Shown here piece by piece: positions 40,354-49,408 of a stretch of DNA of 64,000 nt (positions within the stretch are counted from its first letter, which is position 1; every line of letters begins with the position of its first letter). The translations under genes were made by a program, and so were the position numbers. The notes under the pieces are model-generated. The model was not told the origin of the DNA. It worked only from the letters and a program-made list of their open reading frames with translations, and did no database searches. The stretch spans positions 19,554 through 83,553 of the forward strand of contig JAPDRN010000144.1 in the NCBI GenBank assembly GCA_030247855.1, in the 5' to 3' direction. Source of the DNA: Knufia peltigerae (taxonomy: Eukaryota > Ascomycota > Eurotiomycetes > Chaetothyriales > Trichomeriaceae).

Positions 40354-40378
40354 TCGGCAACTGCTGTCGCTGGACACG

Positions 40379-40407
40379 AAAAGGGCGGGGATTTCCCCGC
40401 CCTTTTC
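40379..40407. terminator. Terminator after accC
   Basis: AAAAGGGCGGGG-ATTT-CCCCGCCCTTTT: a 12-bp stem with a T run on the plus side and an A run before it, so it may also work on the minus strand for transcripts reaching past 40491. Confidence 0.93.
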
Positions 40408-40420
40408 TGTTTGCCGTCCG

Positions 40421-40488
40421 GTAGCGCCGGGCCCTCCCCGGCGAAAAGGCAACCAAGCGCAATGCCGCCGGGCATGGCCCGGCGTTAC
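40421..40488. repeat. SMAG pair
   Basis: A plus-strand GTAG palindrome at 40421-40443 (with a damaged centre, GGGCCCTCCCC) and a minus-strand one at 40466-40488 whose tetranucleotide is GTAA. They lie between accC and the convergent two-gene operon. Confidence 0.8.
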
Positions 40489-40490
40489 CT

Positions 40491-40865
40491 TCAACGCTTG
40501 TCGGCCACTTCCGCGGGAATCTGCGAGTTCGCCAAAGGACGCACGCCGTTCGGCGAGGTCGGATCGACGATCACCATGGTCTCGCTGGAGCCATCCGGCC
40601 ACACCACCTGGAAGGTGCTGCCGGCCGGCAACGACGAGAACGGCACGCCACTCTGCGCGCGGTAAACGGCAGCAACCTGGCTGGCACCGGCACGGCGTAT
40701 ATCTTCCTGCGCCTTCACCGAGGTCAGTTCCACCTTCGACAGATGCCGGTAGCGGTCCTCGTAGGTGTCGATCATCAGCAGGCCCACGGCACCGGCCGAG
40801 TACGCCACGAACAACACCACCCAGAACCAGAACTTGGCCCCATGCAGGAATCGACGGTAGTTCAT
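40491..40865 (-). CDS. Hypothetical membrane-anchored protein, 124 aa
   Basis: A single N-terminal membrane helix (FWFWVVLFVAYSAGAVGLLM, about residues 10-29) precedes a soluble region with YEDRYRHLSKVELTSVKAQE and a beta-rich end containing FQVVWPDGSSETMVIVDP. A periplasmic orientation is likely. The start at 40865 overlaps the previous gene's stop (ATGA). It forms an operon with the 321-aa protein; no family is recognised for either. Confidence 0.72.
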   Translation of the reverse strand: MNYRRFLHGAKFWFWVVLFVAYSAGAVGLLMIDTYEDRYRHLSKVELTSVKAQEDIRRAGASQVAAVYRAQSGVPFSSLPAGSTFQVVWPDGSSETMVIVDPTSPNGVRPLANSQIPAEVADKR

Positions 40866-41827
40866 CGCCCGTCCCTCGTTCCAATCAATCGCTTGATCCA
40901 TTCCTTCATTTTCCCCGCACCTTGCCGCGAAACCGCGGCGTCATACACAAATTCACGGAAGTCCTGCGTTCCATCCGGCGAACAGATCCCTCCATTCGCA
41001 CAAAAACTGTTGACCAGCACGCTGTCGGCTCCACAGGGAAGACCGAGTTCGCAGGCCGCAACCCGCCATGCCAGTTCACTCAGCTGTTCACCGGCCACCA
41101 TGCCGGTCAACGCCTTGTCGCCCGCCGCACGCAATCCCATGCCCGGCGCGATTGCCATATAGGCTTCCGGATCGCGCGAGGCACGTACGCGCTCGACCAG
41201 ATCACGGCGGTACTGCTCGTTGTCGTGCAGCGGCTCACCTTCGGCAAACAGCGCCGCTTCCGCAGCGAGGTTGCCCTGCTGGGCCGCACGACGGCGCTCG
41301 CCGAGCACCAGCGCCGGCCCCAGCTTGTCGCCGGGCACGAAGCCACCGCAGCGCTGCGCCACCCGCTCGCGCGCCTCCACCATCTCCGGTGCAGCACTCA
41401 GGCCGAGGCCGGACAGCACGTTGTTGTCCAGGCGATAGCCGCCCGGATCAACGGCGTACTGCGCGCAGTAGTCATAGACCCGGCTGAGCATCCAGCGCGC
41501 CTCATGGTTGCCCTGGTCGGCCTGCACGCGCAGGCGCTGCGCGTAGGCGTACAGATCGGTGGCACTTTCGATGTCGGCGCGGATATCCAGCGGCAGGCCC
41601 GAAGGCAGCGCGGTGCCACGTTCAAAAGCGGTGAGGCGGCGTGACAGTGCTTCCGGCATCATCGGCGCCAGCGCCCCCTGCACATCGCTGGCCTGGGCAG
41701 CCAGCGGTACATCGCCGCGCGCGTCCATGTCCCGGCTGTGGCCATTGGCCCGATAACCGGCCACGCCCAGCACGGCCACGGCCGGCAGGACGAGCAACCA
41801 GGTTTTCAGGGTCGGGGCGAAAGCCAT
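40862..41827 (-). CDS. Hypothetical exported or membrane-anchored protein, 321 aa
   Basis: An N-terminal hydrophobic stretch (WLLVLPAVAVLGVAGYRA) acts as anchor or signal. The rest is mainly helical, with short repeats resembling TPR/Sel1-like helices (QADQGNHEARWMLSRVYDYC, AAQQGNLAAEAALFAEGEPL) and paired cysteines (CELGLPCG, CANGGIC) that suggest periplasmic disulfides. The Sel1-like comparison is by eye only. The start ATG at 41827 is chosen from the anchor. The stop overlaps the next gene's start as ATGA, so the pair is translationally coupled. Divergent from prmA. Confidence 0.72.
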   Translation of the reverse strand: MAFAPTLKTWLLVLPAVAVLGVAGYRANGHSRDMDARGDVPLAAQASDVQGALAPMMPEALSRRLTAFERGTALPSGLPLDIRADIESATDLYAYAQRLRVQADQGNHEARWMLSRVYDYCAQYAVDPGGYRLDNNVLSGLGLSAAPEMVEARERVAQRCGGFVPGDKLGPALVLGERRRAAQQGNLAAEAALFAEGEPLHDNEQYRRDLVERVRASRDPEAYMAIAPGMGLRAAGDKALTGMVAGEQLSELAWRVAACELGLPCGADSVLVNSFCANGGICSPDGTQDFREFVYDAAVSRQGAGKMKEWIKRLIGTRDGR

Positions 41828-41977
41828 CGGCAACGGTCGGTGGTACGGCGCACAGGAAAGCGCCGAGTTTAGCAAGGCCCGTGAGGCCTGTCTGAATCGG
41901 CTTCGTTCATCTCAAGGCATACGGAGACGCCGTGATGGTCTAGCATGGCCCCCTTTCCCGCGATTGCCCTCACCGCC

Positions 41978-42898
41978 ATGCCGTTCCTGGAACTGACCCT
42001 GCGTTGCACCGAAGCCACCCAGCCCCGCTATGAGAATGCGCTGGAGGACGTCGGCGCGCTGGCGGTGACCCTGCTTGATGCCGAAGCCGACACCAGCAAC
42101 GAGCAGGCCATCCTGGAGCCCGGCGTGGGCGAGACCCCGCTGTGGGACACCCTGGTGCTCAGCGCGCTGTTCCCGGCCGACAGCAACGCCCTGCTGCTGC
42201 TGGCCGCGCTGGAAGCCTTCGACCCGGAGCTGGACTGGAGCAACGGCAGCTTCCGCGCCGTGGAAGACCAGGATTGGGAGCGCGCGTGGCTGGACCAGTT
42301 CCAGCCGATGGACTTCGGCAGCCGCACCTGGATCGTGCCGTGGAACCATGAGCTGCCGGAGGCCGCGCAGGCTGCCGACGCCGCCATCGTGCGCCTCGAC
42401 CCGGGCCTGGCGTTCGGCTCGGGCACCCACCCGACCACCGCGCTGTGCCTGCGCTGGCTGGACCAGTTGGCCGTTGATGGCCAGCTGCAGGGCCAGCGCG
42501 TGCTCGACTTCGGCTGTGGCTCGGGCATTCTCGCCCTGGCCGCGCTGAAGCTCGGTGCCGCCCAGGCCATCGGCGTGGACAACGACCCGCAGGCGCTGAT
42601 CGCCACCGCCGACAACGCCGAACGCAATGGCGAACAGGCGCGCATGCAGGTGTACCTGCCGCAGGACGAACCGGTCGCCACCTATCCGATCGTGGTCGCC
42701 AACATCCTGGCCTCCGCGCTGGATGCACTGGCCGAACTGCTGGCCGCCCGTGTCGCCACCGGTGGTCGCATTGCCCTGTCGGGCATCCTGCAGGGCCAGG
42801 AAGACGAACTGCTGCAGCGCTATGCAACGTGGTTCGACGACCTGCAGGCCACCCAGGATGGCGACTGGATGCGTATCACCGGCGTACGCCGCGCCTGA
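41978..42898 (+). CDS. prmA: Ribosomal protein L11 methyltransferase
   Basis: A 306-aa enzyme that trimethylates several amino groups of ribosomal protein L11. The N-terminal L11-recognition domain is followed by the SAM-binding Rossmann fold with LDPGLAFGSGTHPTTALCLR, VLDFGCGSGILALAALKLGA near residue 172, and NILASALDALAELL. Length matches the family (293 in E. coli). The ATG at 41978 is chosen over 41945 because the conserved start is MPFLELTLRC. The order prmA-DUF3426-fis is common in xanthomonads. Confidence 0.96.
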   Translation: MPFLELTLRCTEATQPRYENALEDVGALAVTLLDAEADTSNEQAILEPGVGETPLWDTLVLSALFPADSNALLLLAALEAFDPELDWSNGSFRAVEDQDWERAWLDQFQPMDFGSRTWIVPWNHELPEAAQAADAAIVRLDPGLAFGSGTHPTTALCLRWLDQLAVDGQLQGQRVLDFGCGSGILALAALKLGAAQAIGVDNDPQALIATADNAERNGEQARMQVYLPQDEPVATYPIVVANILASALDALAELLAARVATGGRIALSGILQGQEDELLQRYATWFDDLQATQDGDWMRITGVRRA

Positions 42899-42940
42899 TC
42901 GTGGTTGAATGACCGCTGGATCCGAGCCCGCGCCCTGAGC

Positions 42941-43690
42941 ATGTCCGAGCCGAACCCACCGCGCCGTCCCCTGGCCACGTTCCTGCGCACCGCGCAGGAG
43001 CGCGATGCCACGCCTGAAGCCACCGGACCGCGCGAACCGGTGCCGACCGATGCAGCGCCGGTGATCGACGACATAGACCCGGCAACGGACATCGTGGCGG
43101 CAACAGAAGCAGAATCGCTGGTTGCCGATGATCCAATCATCGAACCGGCCTTCACTGGCACGCCCGGCATCGTTGCCAACGCCGCCGATGCGCCCAGCTT
43201 CCTCGGCGTGCGCCCACGGGCGCAGCCAACCCCTCGCTGGCATTGGCTGCTGGTGGCCGCATTGGCGCTGCTGCTGTTGCTGCAGAGCGTGCTTGCCGAT
43301 CGTGCACGGCTGGCCGCCGATGCCGGCACCCGGCCGTGGATCAGCGCGCTGTGCAACGTGCTGCGCTGCACGCTCCCCGCCTGGCGCGAGCCCACTGCAT
43401 TCACCATGACCAGCCGTGAAATCCGCCCGTTGCCGGCCCAGGCCGGCGTCCTGCAGATCCAGGCCAGCATCCGCAACGACGCGCGCTGGCCGCAGGCATG
43501 GCCGGATCTGCGCCTGTCGCTGTCCGATGCCGATGGTCGCGTGATCGGCACCGGCGTGTTCTCACCGGCGCAGTACCTCGGTGAAAACCCCGGGGCGGCC
43601 CCGCTGGAACCGGGTCAAAGCGCGCGCATCGCCTTCCGCGTGCAGGAACCTGCCGCATCCACGGTCGCATTCACCTTCGAGTTCCTTTGA
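42941..43690 (+). CDS. DUF3426 domain membrane protein lacking the zinc ribbon
   Basis: A 249-aa protein: a disordered acidic/Pro-rich N-terminal half (about 1-100), one membrane helix (WHWLLVAALALLLLLQSVLA), then the DUF3426 domain (CNVLRCTLPAWREPTAFTMT, REIRPLPAQAGVLQIQASIR, LSLSDADGRVIGTGVFSPAQ). Many DUF3426 proteins start with a two-CxxC zinc ribbon; this start (MSEPNPPRRP) shows none, and no such sequence is seen in the upstream frame. The role is unknown. It lies between prmA and fis. Confidence 0.82.
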   Translation: MSEPNPPRRPLATFLRTAQERDATPEATGPREPVPTDAAPVIDDIDPATDIVAATEAESLVADDPIIEPAFTGTPGIVANAADAPSFLGVRPRAQPTPRWHWLLVAALALLLLLQSVLADRARLAADAGTRPWISALCNVLRCTLPAWREPTAFTMTSREIRPLPAQAGVLQIQASIRNDARWPQAWPDLRLSLSDADGRVIGTGVFSPAQYLGENPGAAPLEPGQSARIAFRVQEPAASTVAFTFEFL

Positions 43691-43779
43691 CCTTGGTCGG
43701 ACCGTCCGGTCGTGGCAGGTCGGGCACGCTCGCGCTAGACTGACCGCCATCACCTCATCCGGTCCGGCGCCCCGCGTGC

Positions 43780-44082
43780 ATGGACCAACCAGATCGGGAA
43801 CCCCCCTTGAACGCTGTCCTTTCTCGTCCTGACAACAGTCGTGGCGCTGCCCGGCCACCGCTGCGCGAACACGTGGCCCAGTCCGTGCGCCGTTACCTGC
43901 GCGACCTCGATGGCTGCGATGCGGACGATGTCTACGAGATCGTACTGCGCGAGATGGAGATTCCACTGTTCGTGGAAGTGCTCAACCATTGCGAAGGCAA
44001 CCAGAGCCGCGCGGCGGCGATGCTGGGCATCCACCGCGCCACCCTGCGCAAGAAGCTGAAGGAATACGGCATCAGCGCGTAA
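43780..44082 (+). CDS. fis: DNA-binding protein Fis
   Basis: A 100-aa nucleoid-associated factor that bends DNA and controls rRNA, recombination and growth-phase genes. It has the Fis core: LREHVAQSVRRYLRDLDGCD, the beta-hairpin region, and the C-terminal helix-turn-helix VLNHCEGNQSRAAAMLGIHR, ATLRKKLKEYG. A -10-like TAGACT is at 43736-43741. The N-terminus is longer than in enterics by a few residues. A three-copy SMAG group follows directly. Confidence 0.96.
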   Translation: MDQPDREPPLNAVLSRPDNSRGAARPPLREHVAQSVRRYLRDLDGCDADDVYEIVLREMEIPLFVEVLNHCEGNQSRAAAMLGIHRATLRKKLKEYGISA

Positions 44083-44093
44083 GCGCCGCATGG

Positions 44094-44200
44094 GTAGTGC
44101 CGGCCGCTGGCCGGCAATCGCAACACGCTGTCATCGTTCATGAGGTTGCCGGCCAGCGGCCGGCACTACCGGCTCTGGTAGATCCACGCCATGCGTGGAT
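44094..44200. repeat. Three SMAG palindromes between fis and the lipid operon
   Basis: Plus-strand GTAGTGCCGGCC...GGCCGGCA at 44094-44116, its mirror on the minus strand at 44147-44169, and a third of the GATCCACGC class (GTAGATCC...GGAT) at 44178-44200. The first two form a head-to-head pair with a 30-bp centre. Confidence 0.9.
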
Positions 44201-44215
44201 GGCCCTCCGGCCGAA

Positions 44216-45211
44216 TCACCCGCCGCCACCCGCCTTCCAGTAGTAACGCACCACGTGGAAGAACACCGGCGCGGCGAAGCACACTGAATCCAGCCGATCG
44301 AGCATGCCGCCATGGCCCTCGATCATGTTGCCCCAGTCCTTGATGCCGCGGTCGCGCTTGATGGCCGACATCACCAGGCCACCCCAGAACCCCATCAGGT
44401 TGATCAGCAGCGACAGGCCGAACGCCTGCAGCGGCGTGAACGGGGTGATCCACCAGAGCGCGGCACCCAGCGCGCTGGCACAGAGCACGCCGCCCACGAA
44501 GCCTTCCACCGTCTTCGACGGCGACAGCTTCGGCGCGATCAGGTGCTTGCCCAGCAGCTTGCCCCAGATGTACTGCAGCACGTCCGACGACTGCACCACG
44601 ATCACCAGGAAGGCGAACAGCAGCACGTTGCGCGCCGGATCGTAGCCCGGCACGCGCAGGTTCAGCAGCAGCGGCACATGCGAGATGCAGAACACGCAGA
44701 TCATCAGGCCCCACTGCACCTTCGACGTGCGCTCCAGGTAGTGGGTGGTGTCGCCACCGATGGTGGCCAGGATCGGCAGAAACAGGAACGCATATACCGG
44801 AATCAACAGCGTGTACATGCCGTACCAGTCGATCCAGACCAGGTAGTACTGCCATGGCAGCACGATGTAGAAGGCGGCCAGCAACGCGTAGTAGTCACCT
44901 GATCGTGTCGGCGCCAGGGTGATGAACTCACGCAGTGCGAACAGCGAGATGATCGCGAACAGCACGATCACGCCGGCGCGTCCGAAAAACAGCGCCAGCC
45001 CGACCACGATCGCCATCACCCACCACGCACGAATACGCGAGACCAGGTTGGCGATCACCGCGCTGGGCTTGCCGCGCTGGCGCCAGCGCAGCGTCTCGGC
45101 CACCAGCGTGGCCACCACCAGCACCGCACCTACCCCGGCAAACAGCAGGCCGGTCTGCTGGCCCACGCTGCGCGCGGCAAGATCACCGGATACATCGATC
45201 ATGAAGCTCAT
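44216..45211 (-). CDS. Phosphatidate cytidylyltransferase (CdsA/YnbB-like)
   Basis: A 331-aa polytopic enzyme that makes CDP-diacylglycerol from CTP and phosphatidate. The C-terminal CDS signature is complete in parts: SAIKRDRGIKDWGNMIEGHG then GMLDRLDSV. About eight membrane helices precede it. It is the last gene of the lipid operon and overlaps the acyltransferase gene by 4 bp. A housekeeping cdsA is expected elsewhere, so this is probably a dedicated paralogue like E. coli YnbB; that is inference. Confidence 0.9.
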   Translation of the reverse strand: MSFMIDVSGDLAARSVGQQTGLLFAGVGAVLVVATLVAETLRWRQRGKPSAVIANLVSRIRAWWVMAIVVGLALFFGRAGVIVLFAIISLFALREFITLAPTRSGDYYALLAAFYIVLPWQYYLVWIDWYGMYTLLIPVYAFLFLPILATIGGDTTHYLERTSKVQWGLMICVFCISHVPLLLNLRVPGYDPARNVLLFAFLVIVVQSSDVLQYIWGKLLGKHLIAPKLSPSKTVEGFVGGVLCASALGAALWWITPFTPLQAFGLSLLINLMGFWGGLVMSAIKRDRGIKDWGNMIEGHGGMLDRLDSVCFAAPVFFHVVRYYWKAGGGG

Positions 45212-45843
45212 GCGCGGCCTCCGTTCGGAGCCAGCGCCAGCAGTGCCTGGCGGCTGCGCGCCAAGAACGCGGCCTTGTCCTCATCGGCCTGCAGCCGCAG
45301 TGGCGAGCCGAACGTCGCCGTGCACAGCAGCGGCAGCGGCAGGAAGCGCCCCTTCGGCATCACCCGCTTCAGGTTGTCGATCCACACCGGCACAAATTCC
45401 AGCTCCGGGCGTTGCCGGGCCAGATGGTAAATGCCGCTCTTGAACGGCAGCAGCGGCTCATCGCCGATGTTGCGCGTGCCTTCCGGAAACAGGATCAACG
45501 AACAGCCCCCGTCCACCGCATCGCGCAGCACCTGCAGAGGATCCTGATGGCGGTTGCCCGCCTCGCGTTCCACCAGCACGCCATTGAACACTGCATCGAT
45601 CAGATAGCGACGCAGACCATCGCGCTGCCAGTACTCGGCGGCGGCGACCGGCCTTACCTGGCGCCGCAATGCCGGCGGCATCGACGACCAGATCAGCACG
45701 AAATCACCATGACTGGCATGGTTGCCGTAGTAAACGCGGTGCTCGCTGGACGGCGCGCAGCCGACCCACAGCGCGCGTGCCCCGGTCACTACGTGGATGG
45801 CCGCACTGCAGGCGCGGGCAATCAGTTCAGCGAACATCGGCAC
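45208..45843 (-). CDS. Lysophospholipid (1-acyl-glycerol-3-phosphate-type) acyltransferase
   Basis: A 211-aa PlsC-like acyltransferase. The catalytic H-x4-D motif is in YYGNHASHGDFVLIWSSMPP and the substrate motif in CSLILFPEGTRNIGDE. It would acylate a lysophospholipid or glycerol phosphate to give phosphatidate for the next enzyme, the CDS-type protein, whose gene it overlaps by 4 bp (ATGA). No long hydrophobic helix is obvious, so membrane association is peripheral. Acyl donor and acceptor are unknown. Confidence 0.88.
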   Translation of the reverse strand: MPMFAELIARACSAAIHVVTGARALWVGCAPSSEHRVYYGNHASHGDFVLIWSSMPPALRRQVRPVAAAEYWQRDGLRRYLIDAVFNGVLVEREAGNRHQDPLQVLRDAVDGGCSLILFPEGTRNIGDEPLLPFKSGIYHLARQRPELEFVPVWIDNLKRVMPKGRFLPLPLLCTATFGSPLRLQADEDKAAFLARSRQALLALAPNGGRA

Positions 45844-45849
45844 CTCCAG

Positions 45850-46287
45850 TCAGGTCTGCGGCCACAACACGGCCAGCAGCAGGGCTGCAAACTGAAGCAG
45901 CGTGGCAGCGTACTGGCGCATCAGCAGGCGACGCATACCGGTCCAGCGTGTGTCCCAGCCACGCGTCGGCGCCTGTGCGTCAAGCCTGCGCAGGCCGGCC
46001 GAGTGCAGTGCCTGGTCCACCCGTTGTGCCGCGTCTTCGCCCTGCACGCCTTCCTGCTGCAGCAAGTGCAGCAGGCTGGCATCCAACTGCACCCGCACCG
46101 CGTAGTACGCCTGCACAACGCCGGCCACCAGGCTCAGCAGCAGCAGGCCAGCGGCGAACATCGCCAGCCCGGGCTCGATGCCAAGCAGCAACAGGGCCAC
46201 CAGCAGCAGCCCCAGCGACAGCGCTGCAGGCAAACGTCCCTGTCGCAGCAGCAGATGCATCATCGGCAGATCAGGCACAGCGCTCAT
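45850..46287 (-). CDS. Small membrane protein of the lipid operon
   Basis: A 145-aa protein with two long hydrophobic segments near the N-terminus (LPAALSLGLLLVALLLLGIE and MFAAGLLLLSLVAGVVQAYY), a polar helical middle rich in Gln, His and Asp (QLDASLLHLLQQEGVQGEDA) and a third hydrophobic helix at the C-terminus (LLQFAALLLAVLWPQ). I recognise no family. It is placed between the phosphatase and acyltransferase genes, overlapping the former by 4 bp, which suggests a structural or regulatory part of the same machinery. Confidence 0.75.
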   Translation of the reverse strand: MSAVPDLPMMHLLLRQGRLPAALSLGLLLVALLLLGIEPGLAMFAAGLLLLSLVAGVVQAYYAVRVQLDASLLHLLQQEGVQGEDAAQRVDQALHSAGLRRLDAQAPTRGWDTRWTGMRRLLMRQYAATLLQFAALLLAVLWPQT

Positions 46288-47621
46288 GCAACGGTCTCCT
46301 GCGCGGCAGCGGCCGCGATCGCCTGTAGATGAACGTCACGCAGCACGATGCTCGGCCGCGCGGTGCGTACGATCGCCACCGCTTCAGCCACATCGCGCGC
46401 ACGGCCGGTGCGCAGCAACCAGGTCGCCACGCTGGCCGCGCTGCGCGAATAGCCCAGTGCGCAACACACCAGCACCGGGCCGTGGTCACGCAGGCGTTCG
46501 ATGGCGTCCGCCGCCGCACGCAGCTGCGCCGCCGATGGCACCACCAGGTCCAGCATCGGCACGCTGGCATACGCTGCCCCTGGCGCGCGACAGGAAAGCT
46601 CGGCACAGGTGTCGACCACCCCCACCAGCGGCGCCGGTAGTGCGGCAGCCGGCAGTCGACCCAGCCAGACGGTGTCGATGACCGGCACCGGCTGCGGCGC
46701 GCGCCGCGTCCACAATCGCGAGTTGATCCACGCCGCGCCCAGGTACGGTGCCAGCAGCCAGCGCGCGGCCATCGTCAACCGGCCATCGGTGCGCTTCTGG
46801 AACACCGCCGTGCCCAGCCCCGCATAGGCCAGCGACACCAGCAACAACGACACCATCGGCCACAGCAGCCACAACGCGATGCCGCGCAGCATCACCACCG
46901 GCACCAGCAACAGAGCGGCACCCAGCGCATACAACGCCGCCAGCCGCCAACGTTTCGCGTCGCCCGTGGCCTGCCACGCACGCGGCGGCGGTGTGCCGTG
47001 CTCCGGCCACAGCCACACGCACAACCAGCCGGCCAGCAGCCCGGTGGGAATATCGATGAAATGATGTTGGAACGTGGTCAGCACCGAAATGCCGATCAGC
47101 AGCGCCCACACATGCAGCAGCAGCCGCCAGCCTCCGTGCAGGTACTGCGCGAACTTCACCCACAGCACGATCAACAGCACGATATGCAGCGACGGCGCCT
47201 GGTTGAAGGGCTTGTCGAAGCCCAGCAGCACGTCGAACAACCAGCCGAACACCCTGCCGATTTCCGGCCGCTCGAAGCTGAAGCGCAATGGCCACAGCAG
47301 GAAGCAGACCACCGCGATCACCTGCGCACTGAGCAGGCGCAGCGCGTGCCGGTCCAGCTCCAACCGGCGCCGGCACAGGAAGAACGAGATCGCATAGAAC
47401 AGGTCGATCGACCAGTACGGCACGATCGTCCACGGCACGAACGGAATCTGCGTCTCCCAGGCGAACGCCAACACCGGCAGCTCGGCGTAGCGGCCCGCCA
47501 TCCAGTTGGCAAAGCCATAGCTGGCGAAGAAGAACGGCCCCAGCAGGGCCAGCCATAGCAGGGCGCGCCGCCACGGGCGCGCCTCGCTGGGTGATGCGGT
47601 TGCCACCAGCGTCGCCATCAC
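46284..47621 (-). CDS. PAP2-type phosphatase fused to a dual-specificity phosphatase (YnbD-like)
   Basis: A 445-aa fusion. The N-terminal polytopic part has a PAP2 lipid-phosphatase pattern of the AUR1-like type: FDKPFNQAPSLHIVLLIVLW and LTTFQHHFIDIPTGLL with its catalytic His residues. The C-terminal domain (about 300-445) is a dual-specificity protein-phosphatase fold with the CxxxxxR motif in VLVCCALGYSRSAASVATWL, where the usual preceding His is Cys. It would remove a phosphate from a lipid intermediate. It overlaps both neighbours by 4 bp. Confidence 0.88.
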   Translation of the reverse strand: MMATLVATASPSEARPWRRALLWLALLGPFFFASYGFANWMAGRYAELPVLAFAWETQIPFVPWTIVPYWSIDLFYAISFFLCRRRLELDRHALRLLSAQVIAVVCFLLWPLRFSFERPEIGRVFGWLFDVLLGFDKPFNQAPSLHIVLLIVLWVKFAQYLHGGWRLLLHVWALLIGISVLTTFQHHFIDIPTGLLAGWLCVWLWPEHGTPPPRAWQATGDAKRWRLAALYALGAALLLVPVVMLRGIALWLLWPMVSLLLVSLAYAGLGTAVFQKRTDGRLTMAARWLLAPYLGAAWINSRLWTRRAPQPVPVIDTVWLGRLPAAALPAPLVGVVDTCAELSCRAPGAAYASVPMLDLVVPSAAQLRAAADAIERLRDHGPVLVCCALGYSRSAASVATWLLRTGRARDVAEAVAIVRTARPSIVLRDVHLQAIAAAAAQETVA

Positions 47622-49369
47622 GCGATCCGGCGTGCCAGCGATACGGTGAAGATGCCGAAGTCATCGATGCGCTGGGCGACCTTCTGGAAGCCGGCCAGGC
47701 GCACCAGTTCGTCCATCTCGTGCTGGGTACGACGGCGCATCACCCACGCCGCGCCACCACGGTGGCTGGTCAATGCACGCGCGATGAACTCCAGCTGCGG
47801 ATGCCACGGCTGCCCGGTATAGGCCAGGTAACCGCCCACCGGCACCGTCGCAGCGATGCCCTGCAGCGAACGCAGTACGGCATCGTTGTCCGGGAACAGT
47901 TCGTACAGGCCCGATACCACCGCCAGCGTCGGCGCCGGGTCCACCGCCGCCAGCTGTGCCGGGTCGAACGCATCGCCCTGTTCGAAGCGGGCGATGTCGG
48001 CCGCGCCGAGGCGCTCGATCAAGGCCTTGCCCTGCGTTACGTTCAGCTCGCTGAAATCGCGCAGCACGATGCGGTCGGCACGCTGTTCGCCCTGGCCGAG
48101 TGCTTCCAGCACGTAACGGCCATGGCCGGCCGCCACGTCCAGCACGCGCACCGGCGCACCCTGCCCGCGCAGTCGCTGGGCAGCATCGCGCAGCAGTTCC
48201 TGCAGGTGCTTGCCGCGCACGCGGATGCCGCGCCAACCGATCGCATCCAGATAGTTGCGGTCGATCATCCGGCCCAGCGGGCCCTTGCCCCGCGCTTCAT
48301 CACGGTAGATGTAGTCCAGCGTGCTGCCCGAGTCGAAACCGGTCTGCAGGCCCAGCGCGATGCCCTCCGACAGCGTGCCACCGAAGCGCAGTCCACCGCG
48401 CACCACGCGCCAGCGCAGGTCGGCCAGGCTGTTGCGCTCCGGTGGCCACGACAGGATCTCCGATTCCTCGAAGGTCGGGCCATGCCGATGCGCATCGCGC
48501 CGCGACAGCTCCTGCAGTGGTTCGGCAAAGCGTGCCTGGATGAAGCTGCGCACGCGAGCCAGTGCCGGTGCACGGTCGCGCTCGCCGAGGGTGTCGTGGA
48601 AGAAGCCCGGCAGGTGCACGCGCTCCTTGATCGGGCTGGACAGGCGTTCATAGAAACGGTCCTGCGGGCCGCGATGCACCACGAAATCCGAACCGGACAC
48701 CAGCAACTGCACCGGCACGCTGATCGCCTGCGCGTCGGCCACGATGCGGTCGGCGGCTTCATACAGGCCCAGCAGCACGCGCACCGAAATCGGCCGGGTG
48801 ATCAGCGGATCGGTGCGGTAGCTTTCCACCCGTGCCGGGTCGTGGGTCAGCCATTGCGGCTTGACGTAGCTGTTGACGAAGAAGTTGCCGCGCAGCTTCT
48901 GCATCAGCGCCAGCCCTGCGCGTGCGAACGGCACGTACAGCTTCACCTTGAAGGCCGGCGAGGCCATCACCAGTGCGCGCAACCGCGGTGCGTAATCGTG
49001 TACCCAGGTGGCGGCAACCACCGCGCCCACGCTCTGCGCGATGACCACGATGTCCTCGATCGCGATGCCGTGCTCGGCACCGATGTGGGCGATGAAACTG
49101 TCCAGGTCGCGTACCAGCGCCGGGAAGCCCGGTGCGTCGCCGCGCGGGCCGGGCGAGCGGCCATTGCCGCGCGCGTCCCACGCAAAGAAGGCCGTGTCGG
49201 GCAGGTCCAGTTCATCGACCAGATGGGTGACCCGGCCGGAGTGTTCATGGCCGCGATGCAGCAGCACGATGGCCTTGGCCGGCGTGGTTGCCGTGGTGCT
49301 CGGCCAGTACCGATAGAACAGCGGTACCTGGTCGAAGCTGTGGAATTCCCGTTCCTGCGCCTGACGCAT
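47618..49369 (-). CDS. Bifunctional alpha/beta hydrolase and class I SAM methyltransferase (YnbC-like)
   Basis: A 583-aa two-domain protein. Residues 1-290 form an alpha/beta hydrolase of monoglyceride-lipase type (AIVLLHRGHEHSGR, DARGNGRSPGPRG, nucleophile elbow VIAQSVGAVVAATW with Ser). Residues about 380-575 form a SAM methyltransferase (VRVLDVAAGHGRYVLEALG, then LAVVSGLYELFPDNDAVLRS). The pair is known as a fused protein in several proteobacteria; substrates are not known. It presumably modifies or deacylates the lipid head-group product of this operon. The stop overlaps the next gene's start. Confidence 0.9.
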   Translation of the reverse strand: MRQAQEREFHSFDQVPLFYRYWPSTTATTPAKAIVLLHRGHEHSGRVTHLVDELDLPDTAFFAWDARGNGRSPGPRGDAPGFPALVRDLDSFIAHIGAEHGIAIEDIVVIAQSVGAVVAATWVHDYAPRLRALVMASPAFKVKLYVPFARAGLALMQKLRGNFFVNSYVKPQWLTHDPARVESYRTDPLITRPISVRVLLGLYEAADRIVADAQAISVPVQLLVSGSDFVVHRGPQDRFYERLSSPIKERVHLPGFFHDTLGERDRAPALARVRSFIQARFAEPLQELSRRDAHRHGPTFEESEILSWPPERNSLADLRWRVVRGGLRFGGTLSEGIALGLQTGFDSGSTLDYIYRDEARGKGPLGRMIDRNYLDAIGWRGIRVRGKHLQELLRDAAQRLRGQGAPVRVLDVAAGHGRYVLEALGQGEQRADRIVLRDFSELNVTQGKALIERLGAADIARFEQGDAFDPAQLAAVDPAPTLAVVSGLYELFPDNDAVLRSLQGIAATVPVGGYLAYTGQPWHPQLEFIARALTSHRGGAAWVMRRRTQHEMDELVRLAGFQKVAQRIDDFGIFTVSLARRIA

Positions 49370-49408
49370 GCAATCTCCGTATTGGAATGGCGTGTAGCCG
49401 TGTTGTGT

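Noticed and set aside
38461..40884. 807-codon minus-strand ORF opposite accB and accC
   Set aside because: Antisense shadow of two full-length acetyl-CoA carboxylase genes; no family resemblance.
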